64,000 nt of DNA from Streptomyces albus subsp. albus (GTDB taxonomy: Bacteria; Actinomycetota; Actinomycetes; Streptomycetales; Streptomycetaceae). The stretch spans positions 310,001 to 374,000 of the forward strand of contig NZ_JODR01000001.1 in the NCBI RefSeq assembly GCF_000725885.1, given 5' to 3'. A program made the translations under genes and the position numbers. Shown piece by piece: positions 8,175 through 16,164 of the stretch; position 1 is the first letter of the stretch; every line of letters starts with the position of its first letter. The notes below the pieces were generated by a model. That model was not told the DNA's origin, did no database searches, and was given only the letters and a program-made list of their open reading frames with translations.

Positions 8175-9785
8175 CTACTTGTTCTCCTCCAGGCGGGGGA
8201 AGAGCGCCGCGCCCTTGGTGACCGTGGTGCCGGCGGGGAGCCTGCCCCACTCGCCGGCGTCCGCGATGCGCTGGTCCGCGAGGGCGCCCAGGGCCGGCTC
8301 GGCGCCGAGCATCTCCCACAGCTTGGCGCTGGACTCCGGCATCACCGCGTTCAGCAGGACCGCGCAGGCGCGCAGCGACTCGGCGGCCGTGTAGAGGATG
8401 GTGGCGAGACGGGCCTGCGCCTCGGCGCTGTCGTCCTTGGCCACCTTCCACGGCGCCTGCTCGGTCAGATAGCCGTTGACCTGCTTGATGAAGTCGAAGA
8501 TCGCGGCGATGCCGCCCGCGAAGTCGAGCTGCTCACCGATCTTCTCGTCGGCGGAGCGGACGGCCGCGGCGAGCCCGTCGGCGATTGCCTGCTCGGCCTC
8601 ACCGTGCGCGGTGGCCTCGGGCAGGGCGCCGTCGAAGTACTTGCCGACCATGGCGGCCACGCGGGAGGCGAGGTTGCCGTAGTCGTTGGCCAGCTCGCTG
8701 GTGTAGCGGGCGGAGAAGTCCTCCCAGGAGAAGGAGCCGTCCTGGCCGAAGGCGATGGCCCGCAGGAAGTACCAGCGGTAGGCGTCCACGCCGAAGTGGT
8801 CGGTCAGCTCGTGCGGGGAGATGCCCGTCAGATTGGACTTGGACATCTTCTCGCCGCCGACCATCAGCCAGCCGTTGGCGGCGATCCGCTTGGGCAGCGG
8901 CAGCCCGTTGGCCATCAGCATGGCGGGCCAGATCACCGCGTGGAAGCGGAGGATGTCCTTGCCGACCAGGTGCACGTCGGCGGGGAAGGTCTCCTCGAAC
9001 TTCTGCTGGTCGGAGCCGTAGCCCACGGCGGTGGCGTAGTTGAGGAGGGCGTCCACCCACACGTAGATGACGTGCTTGTCGTCCCAGGGGATCTTGACGC
9101 CCCAGTCGAAGGTGGAGCGGGAGATCGACAGGTCCTCCAGGCCCTGGCGCACGAACTGCATGACCTCGTTGCGCGCGGACTCGGGCTGGATGAACTCCGG
9201 GTGCGCCTCGTAGTGCGCGAGCAGCTTCTCGCCGTAGGCGGAGAGCTTGAAGAAGTAGTTCTCCTCCTTGAGCATCTCCACGGGCTTCTTGTGGATGGGG
9301 CAGAGCTTGAGCCCTTCCCATTCGCCCTCGCCGTCGAGCAGCTCGCCGTAGGTCTTGTACTCCTCGCAGGGCACGCAGTACGGGCCCTCGTACCCGCCCT
9401 GGTAGATCTCGCCCCGGTCGTAGAGGTCCTGGACGAATTCCCGCACGCGGTCGGTGTGCCGCTTCTCGGTGGTGCGGATGAAGTCGTCGTTCGCGATCTG
9501 CAGGTGCTGCCAGAGGGGCTTCCAGGACTCCTCGACGAGCTTGTCGCACCACTCCTGCGGGCTGACCCCGTTGGCCTCCGCGGTGCGCATGATCTTCTGA
9601 CCGTGCTCGTCCGTGCCGGTGAGGTACCACACCTTCTCGCCGCGCTGCCGGTGCCAGCGCGTGAGCACGTCGCCCGCGACGGTCGTATAGGCGTGGCCCA
9701 GGTGGGGAGCGTCGTTCACGTAGTAAATGGGGGTCGAGACGTAGTACGCCTTCGTCCCCTCCTGCTCTGATCCAGTGGCCGCCAT
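8175..9785 (-). CDS. metG: Methionyl-tRNA synthetase
   Basis: Class I synthetase that charges initiator and elongator tRNA-Met. The 536 residues carry the HIGH-type motif (YYVNDAPHLGHAYTT, ~20-33), a connective insertion with one CxxC knuckle (CVPCEEY, ~137), and the KMSKS loop (GGEKMSKSNLTG, ~305). The C-terminal third is the helical anticodon-binding domain. There is no C-terminal tRNA-binding (Trbp111-like) extension, as in the shorter actinobacterial form. ATG 9785 gives MAATGSEQEGTKAYYVSTP; the first dozen residues are probably a flexible lead. It is divergent from the small zinc-ribbon gene at 10170. Confidence 0.96.
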   Translation of the reverse strand: MAATGSEQEGTKAYYVSTPIYYVNDAPHLGHAYTTVAGDVLTRWHRQRGEKVWYLTGTDEHGQKIMRTAEANGVSPQEWCDKLVEESWKPLWQHLQIANDDFIRTTEKRHTDRVREFVQDLYDRGEIYQGGYEGPYCVPCEEYKTYGELLDGEGEWEGLKLCPIHKKPVEMLKEENYFFKLSAYGEKLLAHYEAHPEFIQPESARNEVMQFVRQGLEDLSISRSTFDWGVKIPWDDKHVIYVWVDALLNYATAVGYGSDQQKFEETFPADVHLVGKDILRFHAVIWPAMLMANGLPLPKRIAANGWLMVGGEKMSKSNLTGISPHELTDHFGVDAYRWYFLRAIAFGQDGSFSWEDFSARYTSELANDYGNLASRVAAMVGKYFDGALPEATAHGEAEQAIADGLAAAVRSADEKIGEQLDFAGGIAAIFDFIKQVNGYLTEQAPWKVAKDDSAEAQARLATILYTAAESLRACAVLLNAVMPESSAKLWEMLGAEPALGALADQRIADAGEWGRLPAGTTVTKGAALFPRLEENK

Positions 9786-10169
9786 ACCCGAATCCTATCG
9801 GCCGCCGGCCACCCGTTTTCCCGGCGCGGGCATCCCCCGGGACGCCGTCCGCGTCCCAGGGGACGTCGAAGGGTGCACCAGTGGGAACGTCAAAGAGGGA
9901 ACAATCTCTGTCACTCGCTGTGGGGGGTCGTTGCGGGGGAAGAACAACGGTCATCAAACGGCTACGCGTGTGCACGGGGACGGCGACAACGGCCAAATCC
10001 GTGCGTGACCCGGGCACGATGCGGCGTGCGGGGAGCGTTGGGCCGGTAACGGGGAGGCCGGTCGCGCCGGGTGTCGCCGCGCCGTCGCCTCACGCACCGT
10101 GAGTCGCCGGGTGCGATGTGTGCAATGTGACGAGAGTGCGACGCCAGTGACGGTGAAGGAGGTGGCGGT
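9786..10169. other. 384-bp gap without a gene, divergent promoter region
   Basis: The gap separates metG from the plus-strand gene at 10170. No open frame here has convincing coding features, and no T-box or riboswitch stem set was recognised. It must hold the metG promoter and that of the downstream gene, for which AAGGAGG at 10156-10162 is the ribosome-binding site. Confidence 0.5.
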
Positions 10170-10442
10170 GTGGAGCCCGAAGGGCCCAACCCCGGCACGT
10201 GTTGCCGCTGCGATCTGCCGGTGATGCACCGGGCGCTGATCGCGATCATCGAGACGGGTTCCGGACCCGGCGGCAGCGCCTACGCGTGTCTGCCCTGCGC
10301 CCGCGACTACGCGAAGACCTCACTGGCCCCCGAGTGGATCGGCGAGACCATCGCGCACGCGGAGGCGATGCGGGTGGCCTGGGACGAGCAGGAGGAGCGG
10401 GGCGGGGAGGGCGCCGGCCCGGGGCGGCCCCTCCGGCTGTAG
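10170..10442 (+). CDS. Small protein with two CxxC pairs (putative zinc ribbon)
   Basis: A 90-residue protein not recognised as a named family. The N-terminal half has CCRCDLP (residues 10-16) and CLPC (~42-45), a two-knuckle arrangement that could bind one zinc ion. The C-terminal half is predicted helical and acidic (EWIGETIAHAEAMRVAWDEQEE). The GTG start at 10170 lies 7 bases after a perfect AGGAGG. It precedes phoX by 227 bp on the same strand, but the PHO-box promoter in that gap makes co-transcription unnecessary. Confidence 0.7.
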   Translation: MEPEGPNPGTCCRCDLPVMHRALIAIIETGSGPGGSAYACLPCARDYAKTSLAPEWIGETIAHAEAMRVAWDEQEERGGEGAGPGRPLRL

Positions 10443-10569
10443 CACCGCAGCGCCCGGCGGGCCGGGCCCCGGGGGGGCGGAGGCCGGTGGGGACTGGGGG
10501 TGTCCGGTGCGAGGTGTGAAGTGGTGCGGGGGAGGCAGAGGTGTGCGGCGGGTGCCGCACGGGGTGGGT

Positions 10570-10624
10570 GTTCACCCGTGGTTCATTCCGGTGTCGCTCG
10601 ACGGCGTACCCGTGGCCCTAGCGT
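10570..10624 (+). promoter_or_regulatory. PHO box and promoter of phoX
   Basis: Two contiguous 11-base direct repeats, GTTCACCCGTG (10570-10580) and GTTCATTCCGG (10581-10591), match the Streptomyces PhoP-binding direct-repeat unit, with the invariant TTCA in both. A degenerate third unit (TGTCGCTCGAC) follows. A -10-like TAGCGT (10619-10624) lies 27 bases downstream, so the PHO box occupies the -35 region, the usual place for activation by phosphorylated PhoP under phosphate limitation. Confidence 0.75.
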
Positions 10625-10669
10625 CACGGCGGTGTACGGCGTACGAGTGCACAGACCGGAGGATGGACG

Positions 10670-12799
10670 ATGCGCAAACCGCTGCCGCTGCTGACCACGC
10701 ACCCGGGCGGCAGGTCCGCGATGACCTGCCGTTACCGCTGCGGCGACGCCTGTTTCCACGAGGTGCCCAACACCAGTGGGAACGAGTACGCCGGCGAGGT
10801 GATCGCCCGGGCACTGGCACGCCGCTCGGTCCTGCGGGCCGGCGCCGTGGTGGGGGCCGCGGCGGCCGGCGCCGCGCTGGCGTCCGGCCCGGGTGCGGCA
10901 CCCGCCGCGGCGGCCGGGCGGGGCGGCGGACACGGCAAGCCGGACGGGCCCGGCAAGCACGGCAAGCCGGCCAAGGGCCTGCGGTTCACGCCGGTGGCGC
11001 CGAACACCGCCGACAAGGTGACCGTGCCCGAGGGGTACGGACAGAACGTCGTCATCCGCTGGGGAGAACCGATTCTGCGGGGCGCTCCCGACTTCGACCC
11101 CGAGCGGCAGAGCGCCAAGGCGCAGGCCGGCCAGTTCGGCTACAACAACGACTTCCTCACCCTCCTGCCGATCCGCCCCGGGCACCACGGGCGCGGCGGC
11201 CACCGCGAGCACGGCGCGGACCAACTGCTCGTCGCCAACCACGAGTACACCAACGAGGAGCTGATGTTCGCCGGGTACGACCCGGAGAACCCCACCCGCG
11301 AACAGGCCGAGATCGCCTGGGCGGCGCACGGCCTGTCCGTGGTGGCCGTCAGCGGGGAGCGCCGCACCGGTGCGCTGCGCGCCGTACCCCGGCACCCCCT
11401 CAACCGCCGGATAACCGCCACCACCCCGTTCGAGGTGACCGGCCCCGCCGCGGGCAGCGCACTGCTGCGCACCTCGGCGGACCCGCGCGGGCGCCGGGTG
11501 CTGGGCACCCTCAACAACTGCTCCGGCGGCACCACCCCGTGGGGGACGGTGCTGTCCGGCGAGGAGAACTTCAACCAGTACTTCGCCAACGCCGAGAAGG
11601 TGACCGACCCCGAGCGGGCCGCGACCCTCAAGCGGTACGGCGTCGGCGGCGGCGCCACCCAGCGGCGCTGGGAGCGGTTCGATTCCCGCTTCGACCTGAC
11701 GAAGGAGCCCAACGAGGTCCACCGCTTCGGCTGGGTCATAGAGATCGACCCGTACGACCCCGACTCCACGCCGCGCAAGCACACCGCGCTGGGCCGCTTC
11801 AAGCACGAGGCGGCACAGCCCAGGCTCACCAGGGACGGCCGCGCCGTCGTCTACATGGGCGACGACGAGCGGTTCGACTACTTCTACAAGTTCGTCTCCG
11901 CCAAGCGGATGCGCCGCGGCACCAGCGCCGCCGACCGGCGCCACAACATGTCGCTGCTGGACGAGGGCACCCTCTACGTCGCCAAGCTGACCGGCGACAG
12001 CCCGGCCGGCGCGATCGACGGCACCGGCACGCTGCCCGAGGACGGCGAGCCCGAGGACGGCGAGTTCGACGGCACCGGCCGCTGGATACCGCTGGCCAGC
12101 GGCGACAGGTCGTTCGTCGAGGGGATGAGCGCCGAGGAGGTGTACGTCTTCACCCGGCTGGCCGCCGACAAGGCGGGCGCCACCAAGATGGACCGGCCCG
12201 AGGACATCGAGCCCTCCCCGCGCACCGGCCGGGTGTACGTGGCCCTCACCAACAACACCGACCGCGGCAAGCCCGGAAAGGCGGGGCCGGACGAGGCCAA
12301 CCCGCGCCGGAACAACAAGCACGGGCAAGTGCTGGAGTTCGCCGAGCGCGGCGACGACCCCTCCTCGCTCCGCTTCGACTGGCGGCTGTTCCTGGTGTGC
12401 GGCGACCCCGAGGACCCCGGCACCTACTTCGGCGGCTTCCCCAAGGAGCAGGTCAGCCCGATCTCCTGCCCCGACAACGTCACCTTCGACTCCTACGGCA
12501 ACCTGTGGCTGTCCACCGACGGCAACGCGCTGGGCACCCACGACGGACTGTTCGGGGTGGCCACCGCCGGGCCGCGCCGGGGCGAGGTGCGGCAGTTCCT
12601 GACCGTGCCGACCGGTGCGGAGACCTGCGGGCCGCTGGTGCAGGACCGCCGGGTGCTCGTCGCCGTCCAGCACCCGGGCGAGGTGGACGGCGCCTCCGTG
12701 GAGCGGCCCGCCTCCAGCTGGCCGGACGGGCCGGGCAGGTATGTGCGGCCGTCCGTGGTGGCCGTGTGGCCGAAGGACGGTTCCGACATCGGCAGGTGA
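10670..12799 (+). CDS. phoX: PhoX-family alkaline phosphatase, Tat-exported
   Basis: A 709-residue member of the PhoX (DUF839) family of Ca/Fe-dependent extracellular alkaline phosphatases that release phosphate from organic esters. The N-terminus has the PhoX-typical TCRYRCGDACFHEVPNTSGN and then a Tat-type signal: ARRSVLRAG followed by an alanine-rich hydrophobic core ending near residue 80. Family landmarks include NNDFLTLLP, LLVANHEYTNEE, NNCSGGTTPWGT, SGEENFNQYF, YMGDDERFDYFYKFVS and ISCPDNVTFDSYGNLW, which supply the metal ligands in characterised members. GGAGG lies just before ATG 10670. The PHO box upstream supports a role in phosphate scavenging. Confidence 0.93.
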   Translation: MRKPLPLLTTHPGGRSAMTCRYRCGDACFHEVPNTSGNEYAGEVIARALARRSVLRAGAVVGAAAAGAALASGPGAAPAAAAGRGGGHGKPDGPGKHGKPAKGLRFTPVAPNTADKVTVPEGYGQNVVIRWGEPILRGAPDFDPERQSAKAQAGQFGYNNDFLTLLPIRPGHHGRGGHREHGADQLLVANHEYTNEELMFAGYDPENPTREQAEIAWAAHGLSVVAVSGERRTGALRAVPRHPLNRRITATTPFEVTGPAAGSALLRTSADPRGRRVLGTLNNCSGGTTPWGTVLSGEENFNQYFANAEKVTDPERAATLKRYGVGGGATQRRWERFDSRFDLTKEPNEVHRFGWVIEIDPYDPDSTPRKHTALGRFKHEAAQPRLTRDGRAVVYMGDDERFDYFYKFVSAKRMRRGTSAADRRHNMSLLDEGTLYVAKLTGDSPAGAIDGTGTLPEDGEPEDGEFDGTGRWIPLASGDRSFVEGMSAEEVYVFTRLAADKAGATKMDRPEDIEPSPRTGRVYVALTNNTDRGKPGKAGPDEANPRRNNKHGQVLEFAERGDDPSSLRFDWRLFLVCGDPEDPGTYFGGFPKEQVSPISCPDNVTFDSYGNLWLSTDGNALGTHDGLFGVATAGPRRGEVRQFLTVPTGAETCGPLVQDRRVLVAVQHPGEVDGASVERPASSWPDGPGRYVRPSVVAVWPKDGSDIGR

Positions 12800-12862
12800 C
12801 CCGCCCCGGGCCTGGCCCCTGGTCCGCCCCGGGCCGGGCCCCTGGTCCGGTCCGGGTGACGC

Positions 12863-12895
12863 GGGGCCGTCCCGGCGTGGTGCCGGGGCGGCCCG
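12863..12895 (+). terminator. Hairpin after phoX
   Basis: GGGCCGTCCCGGC (12864-12876) pairs with GCCGGGGCGGCCC (12882-12894), with one mismatch, around GTGGT. Between it and the phoX stop lies a short tandem duplication sharing the core CCCCTGGTCCG. Confidence 0.65.
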
Positions 12896-13025
12896 GACGG
12901 TGCTGTGCCCCTCCGGCCGTGCGGTGGCGCAGGGCACGGGCCCGTGCGAGGGTGACCAGTGGGACGAAAGTGCGGAATCGGGCGTCCCGCCCTGCCAGGT
13001 CACGCCAACCACTGCGGGTGCAGCC

Positions 13026-14366
13026 ATGGAGCGAACCAGAATTCTGATCGTCGGCGGCGGATTCGCCGGAGTCGAGTGCGCACGCGGACTGGAGCGCGGT
13101 CTGCGCCCCGAAGAGGCGGAGATCGCCCTCGTCACCCCCGCCAGCTACCAGCTCTACCTGCCGCTCCTCCCCCAGGTCGCCGCCGGCGTGCTCACCCCGC
13201 AGTCCGTGGCGCCCCCGCTGCGCCGGCTGCTGCACCGCACCTCGATCATCCCCGGCATGGTCATCGGCGTCGACATCCGCGACCGGCGCTGCGTCGTCCG
13301 CCTCATCAGCGGGGAGACCGAGACCTACGCCTACGACCACCTGGTCCTCACCCCCGGCAGCGTCACCCGCAGCTTCGACATCCCCGGCCTCGACCAGCAG
13401 GCCCGCGGCATGAAGACGCTCGCCGAGGCCGCCTACGTGCGCGACCACGTCATCGCCCAGCTCGACCTGGCCGCGGCCTGCACCAACGAGCAGGAGAAGG
13501 CCGAACGGCTCCAGTTCGTCGTCGTCGGCGGCGGCTACGCGGGCACCGAGACCGTCGCCTGCCTCCAGCGGCTCACCAACGCCGCCGCCAAGCGCTACCC
13601 GCGGCTCGACCCCGACCTCATCAAATGGCATCTGCTCGACATCGCGCCCAAACTCATGCCGGAACTCGGCGCCCGGCTGGGGCGGCGCGCCCAGCAGATC
13701 CTGCGCGAACGCGGCACCGACGTGTCGCTCGGCGTCTCCGTCGCCAAGGCCGAGGAGCGGCGGATCACCCTCACCGACAACCGCGTCCTGCCCTCCCGCA
13801 CCCTCATCTGGACGGCCGGTGTGGCCGCCAGCCCGCTCATCGGCACCCTCGACGCCGAGACGATGAAGGGCCGGCTCGTCGTCAACGCAGACTTCACCGT
13901 CCCCGGCCGGCCCGGCCTGTACGCGCTGGGCGACGCCGCGGCCGTACCGGACCTCACCAAGGTCGGCGGCGCCGTCTGCCCGCCCACGGCCCAGCACGCC
14001 AGCCGCCAGGGCAAGCACATGGCGCGCAACCTCGTCGCCACCCTGCGCGGCGCGCCCATGACGCCCTACCGGCACAAGGACCTCGGCCTCGTCGTGGACC
14101 TGGGCGGCACGGACGCCGTCGCCCGCCCCTTCGGGTACGAGTTCTCCGGGCTCCCCGCCCAGATCATCGCCCGCGGCTACCACCTGATGGCGCTGCCCAC
14201 CTTCACCGCCAAGGCCCGCACCGTCACCAACTGGAACCTCAACGCGCTGACCGGCGACGACTTCCTGCGCACCGGCTTCCTCTCCCGCCGCCCCGCCACC
14301 CTCCAGGACATGGAGGCCACGGACGCCTACCTCACCCAGGAACGCGCCCGCGAACTGACGGCCTGA
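13026..14366 (+). CDS. Type II NADH dehydrogenase-like FAD oxidoreductase
   Basis: A 446-residue two-dinucleotide-fold flavoprotein. The first GxGxxG lies at residues 9-14 (ILIVGGGFAGVECARGL, FAD), the second near 160 (FVVVGGGYAGTETV, NAD(P)H), and the FAD-closing motif LYALGDAAAVPD lies near 300. The C-terminal helical part (about 380-446) would give peripheral membrane attachment. The family transfers electrons from NADH to menaquinone without proton pumping. No Shine-Dalgarno is obvious before ATG 13026. The 3' end merges with a 43-bp repeat that recurs 4.0 kb downstream, marking the left border of an island. Confidence 0.88.
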   Translation: MERTRILIVGGGFAGVECARGLERGLRPEEAEIALVTPASYQLYLPLLPQVAAGVLTPQSVAPPLRRLLHRTSIIPGMVIGVDIRDRRCVVRLISGETETYAYDHLVLTPGSVTRSFDIPGLDQQARGMKTLAEAAYVRDHVIAQLDLAAACTNEQEKAERLQFVVVGGGYAGTETVACLQRLTNAAAKRYPRLDPDLIKWHLLDIAPKLMPELGARLGRRAQQILRERGTDVSLGVSVAKAEERRITLTDNRVLPSRTLIWTAGVAASPLIGTLDAETMKGRLVVNADFTVPGRPGLYALGDAAAVPDLTKVGGAVCPPTAQHASRQGKHMARNLVATLRGAPMTPYRHKDLGLVVDLGGTDAVARPFGYEFSGLPAQIIARGYHLMALPTFTAKARTVTNWNLNALTGDDFLRTGFLSRRPATLQDMEATDAYLTQERARELTA

Positions 14367-14398
14367 CCGGATGGGGATGGGGGCAGGCATGGGGCATG
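14356..14398 (+). repeat. Left copy of a 43-bp direct repeat flanking the 14.4-18.4 kb island
   Basis: It runs from TGACGGCCTGACC through ATGGGGATGGGGGCAGG to GGGGCATG and matches 18385-18427 at 41 of 43 positions. The left copy starts 11 bases before the NADH dehydrogenase stop codon ends. In the right copy the final CATG holds the VOC start codon. Confidence 0.8.
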
Positions 14399-14500
14399 CC
14401 TGCCAGAGCGAGCGCCGGTACGAGCCGGGACGCCCGGCAAGCGGCGCAGCAGCAGGACGACGTCCGGGCGGCTGTACGGGCGAATGCTCCCGAATGGCCG
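14396..14500 (+). pseudogene. Internally deleted remnant of the VOC gene found intact at 18425
   Basis: After the start codon shared with the 43-bp repeat, short collinear pieces of the downstream VOC gene follow in order. CCAGAGCGAGCGCCGGTACG corresponds to its QSERWYEP segment, GGGACGCCCG to GRP, and GCGGCGCAGCAGCAGGACGA to its AAQQPQED segment. About 105 bp remain of 366. Missing segments are bounded by short direct repeats in the intact gene (GAGCC, GCCCG), so the losses look like slippage deletions. No open reading frame survives. Confidence 0.65.
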
Positions 14501-14593
14501 CTCGTCGGTAGCGACAGGTGGGCGGGCATGACACTGCCCCGCCCGCACGCCACAGGCATGGCGCACGGACGGAGCCGGGTGCGGTGGTCCCGC

Positions 14594-14764
14594 TCAGTGC
14601 TTGCGCAGCCGGACCGGCCTGCGGGTGGCAGCGTTGCGCCACCACCACAGGCCGCGGCAGGCGGGCAGCGAGACCCCGAAGAACTCACCGCACCGCGCGC
14701 ACCACGGCAACCCGTTCTCGGGATCAGTGGGGCACTCGGCGTCACAGCGGGGGCACTTCGGCAT
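14594..14764 (-). CDS. Small zinc-ribbon protein (56 aa)
   Basis: A 56-residue protein starting MPKCPRCDAECPTDPENGLP with CxxC at residues 4-7 and a second CxxC (WCARCGEFFG) 21 residues later, a compact zinc ribbon. The tail is basic (RRPVRLRKH). It is the last gene of a run of six small minus-strand genes and starts 10 bases after the DUF397 stop codon. No function can be assigned. Its small size, two exact CxxC pairs and operon position support a real gene. Confidence 0.65.
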   Translation of the reverse strand: MPKCPRCDAECPTDPENGLPWCARCGEFFGVSLPACRGLWWWRNAATRRPVRLRKH

Positions 14765-14774
14765 GGGACTGTTC

Positions 14775-14987
14775 TCAGGCGCTCAGGTCGTACTCGCCGG
14801 CCTTCACGGCATCGGTGAGGGCGACCCACTCGGCAGCCGTCATGGTGACGATGGTCCCCGGACGGTTGCTGTCACGCAACGCGACAACACCAGGGACTCT
14901 GGTCGCCACTTCGGGGCAGTTGCCCACCCTCGCGTCACGACACGCGGCAGTCTTGACGAACTCGAACTCAGGCAGTGCAGCGGACAT
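14775..14987 (-). CDS. DUF397 protein
   Basis: A 70-residue DUF397 protein: FVKTAACRDARVGNCPEVATR, VVALRDSNRPG, and TMTAAEWVALTDAVKAGEYD are the family's three conserved blocks. DUF397 proteins are very abundant in Streptomyces, usually next to an HTH regulator; BldB-related small proteins belong to the same neighbourhood and some are thought to bind their paired regulator. ATG 14987 is chosen over an upstream in-frame codon (15041) because CGAGAGGAG precedes it at good spacing and it gives the standard DUF397 start. The paired regulator is the divergent gene at 16165. Confidence 0.9.
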   Translation of the reverse strand: MSAALPEFEFVKTAACRDARVGNCPEVATRVPGVVALRDSNRPGTIVTMTAAEWVALTDAVKAGEYDLSA

Positions 14988-15090
14988 GGACACTCCTCTC
15001 GGAGAAGGTGGCGGGGAAGCGGTCCCCGCGCCGTCGTGCACCCGTCCCGGCAGGGCGTTGGCGGTCGTCCGCCGAGGCGGGAACCAGGGA

Positions 15091-15264
15091 TTACTCGCCG
15101 GCCCGGCAGGCGGGACAGGTGACGCGTCGCTGCCACTCGTCCACGTTGCCGACAGCGCCGCACACGGCCTCGCCGTCCCGGATCTTGTGCACGGTCATCA
15201 CGTCGTCTCCGACCGTGCCGGGAGTCCAGTCGGGCAGTGCGCGCTCGCGCTCCAAGGTGCTCAT
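15091..15264 (-). CDS. Small Cys-containing protein (57 aa)
   Basis: A 57-residue protein, MSTLERERALPDWTPG onwards, with Cys near residue 35 (EAVCGAVG) and a C-terminal CPAC pair (RVTCPACRAGE) that, with an upstream His, could bind zinc. ATG 15264 shares one base with the TGA of the upstream gene, so it is translationally coupled. It has no named family that I recognise. Such small zinc-binding proteins are typical passengers of DUF397/HTH cassettes. Confidence 0.65.
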   Translation of the reverse strand: MSTLERERALPDWTPGTVGDDVMTVHKIRDGEAVCGAVGNVDEWQRRVTCPACRAGE

Positions 15265-15503
15265 CACTGCCACGCTCCCGCTTCGAATCGGTACGGGCGC
15301 CTGATGTGCTCCCGGTACTCCAGGTGGTCAGGGTTGGCCTTGAGGTGCCCCACCGCCCATGCTGAGCCGTCTGCGGGCTCTTCGGCCGTTCCGCCGGTCA
15401 GGCCGCATGCCTTGCACTGCATCGCTGTCGTGATCGGTTCGGCTGCCGGCTGGAGGTCAGGGCCGAACTTGTACTCACGAAAACGGTGGACAGCGCGCGT
15501 CAC
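15264..15503 (-). CDS. DUF7848-like small protein
   Basis: A 79-residue protein: VTRAVHRFREYKFGPDLQPA, then AMQCKACGLTGG with a CxxC, AWAVGHLKANPDHLEYREH and a C-terminal RPYRFEAGAW. This pattern matches a small actinobacterial domain of unknown function (DUF7848, from memory of the family), which pairs a zinc knuckle with an HxxxNP-type helix. GTG 15503 is chosen because GGCAGGAGC lies about 10 bases upstream and it overlaps the previous stop codon by four bases (GTGA). Confidence 0.7.
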   Translation of the reverse strand: MTRAVHRFREYKFGPDLQPAAEPITTAMQCKACGLTGGTAEEPADGSAWAVGHLKANPDHLEYREHIRRPYRFEAGAWQ

Positions 15504-15667
15504 GACGGCGACGCTCCTGCCTCGCTCCGTGCCGCTTCCAGCCGTCGCGCTATGTCGCACGACTGATCCGGAGTGCACGTCCCGCACTCCTGCCTGTGCA
15601 AGACGTAGGCGGCCTCCAGCTGGCGGACGTCAGCTGGGCGAGGGGTGCTGTGGACTTCGGCGGTCAC
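15500..15667 (-). CDS. Small Cys-containing helical protein (55 aa)
   Basis: A 55-residue protein with VRQLEAAYVLHRQECGTCTPDQSCDIARRLEAA as its core: an amphipathic helix, then three cysteines within 10 residues (CGTC and a further Cys), then a second helix. Metal binding is likely but not shown. The GTG start at 15667 overlaps the upstream stop by four bases and its own stop overlaps the next GTG by four. Both ends therefore support the assignment. Function unknown. Confidence 0.7.
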   Translation of the reverse strand: MTAEVHSTPRPADVRQLEAAYVLHRQECGTCTPDQSCDIARRLEAARSEAGASPS

Positions 15668-15954
15668 GCGCTCACTTCCACTCCGTGGCGCGGCCGGGGG
15701 CCGAAATCCAGGCCGTGTACGGCCAGCCACAGGGACCGCCGGTGGACGCGCTGCCGGCGCGCTTCCCCGCGCCGCTCGTGAGCGATCACGTACGGGCGGA
15801 CAAGTGCGATGTCCTCACCCCGCAGCACGAGTGTGGTCAGATCGGGTGAGTGCGGAGGCGAGACACTCGGGCAGCATCCGGATGCCCGGTGGCGTCCCCC
15901 GGCAGGCAGAAACAGCCGCAGTGGCAGCGTGAGAAGCCTGGTTCCATGGGTCAT
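15664..15954 (-). CDS. Small basic protein heading the DUF397 cassette
   Basis: A 96-residue protein with a hydrophobic, basic N-terminus (RLLTLPLRLFLPAGGRHRAS), a Pro-rich linker and a conserved-looking C-terminal half: LRGEDIALVRPYVIAHERRG, a run of Arg-rich helix, then LWLAVHGLDFGPRPRHGVEV. Closely similar proteins commonly head DUF397 cassettes in Streptomyces (general knowledge; no function known). ATG 15954 is preceded by a perfect AGGAGG. It is the first gene of the coupled minus-strand operon ending at 14594 and is divergent from the HTH/TPR regulator. Confidence 0.75.
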   Translation of the reverse strand: MTHGTRLLTLPLRLFLPAGGRHRASGCCPSVSPPHSPDLTTLVLRGEDIALVRPYVIAHERRGEARRQRVHRRSLWLAVHGLDFGPRPRHGVEVSA

Positions 15955-16072
15955 GTCGGCAACCTCCTGGCGGTCGATGGCCACGCCCCGGACGTTCGCC
16001 GCGTCACGGGGGTCCTTCGCTGTGAGCGCGGACGCGCGTCACCCCATGAGCTTCAGGTCCACGGCAACCCTC

Positions 16073-16140
16073 GGGGAACAGCGAACGGGGAACCCCGCAG
16101 GCTCATTTGGGGAACCCCGTTCGCGGCTACGCTTGGGGAG
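16073..16140. promoter_or_regulatory. Tandem GGGGAAC operator-like repeats before the HTH/TPR regulator
   Basis: GGGGAAC occurs at 16073-16079, GGGGAACCCC at 16087-16096 and again at 16109-16118, and GGGGAG at 16135-16140. The two 10-mers are 22 bp apart, about two helical turns, and their outer flanks (GCGAAC before, GTTCGC after) form an overall dyad. A TACGCT at 16128-16133 could be a -10 box. The placement between divergent regulator and DUF397 operon suggests autoregulation. Confidence 0.5.
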
Positions 16141-16164
16141 CCCGTCACATCGGCCCTGTAGGCG

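Noticed and set aside
9786..10169. T-box riboswitch before metG
   Set aside because: No T-box core sequence or antiterminator pair could be found in the leader on the minus strand.
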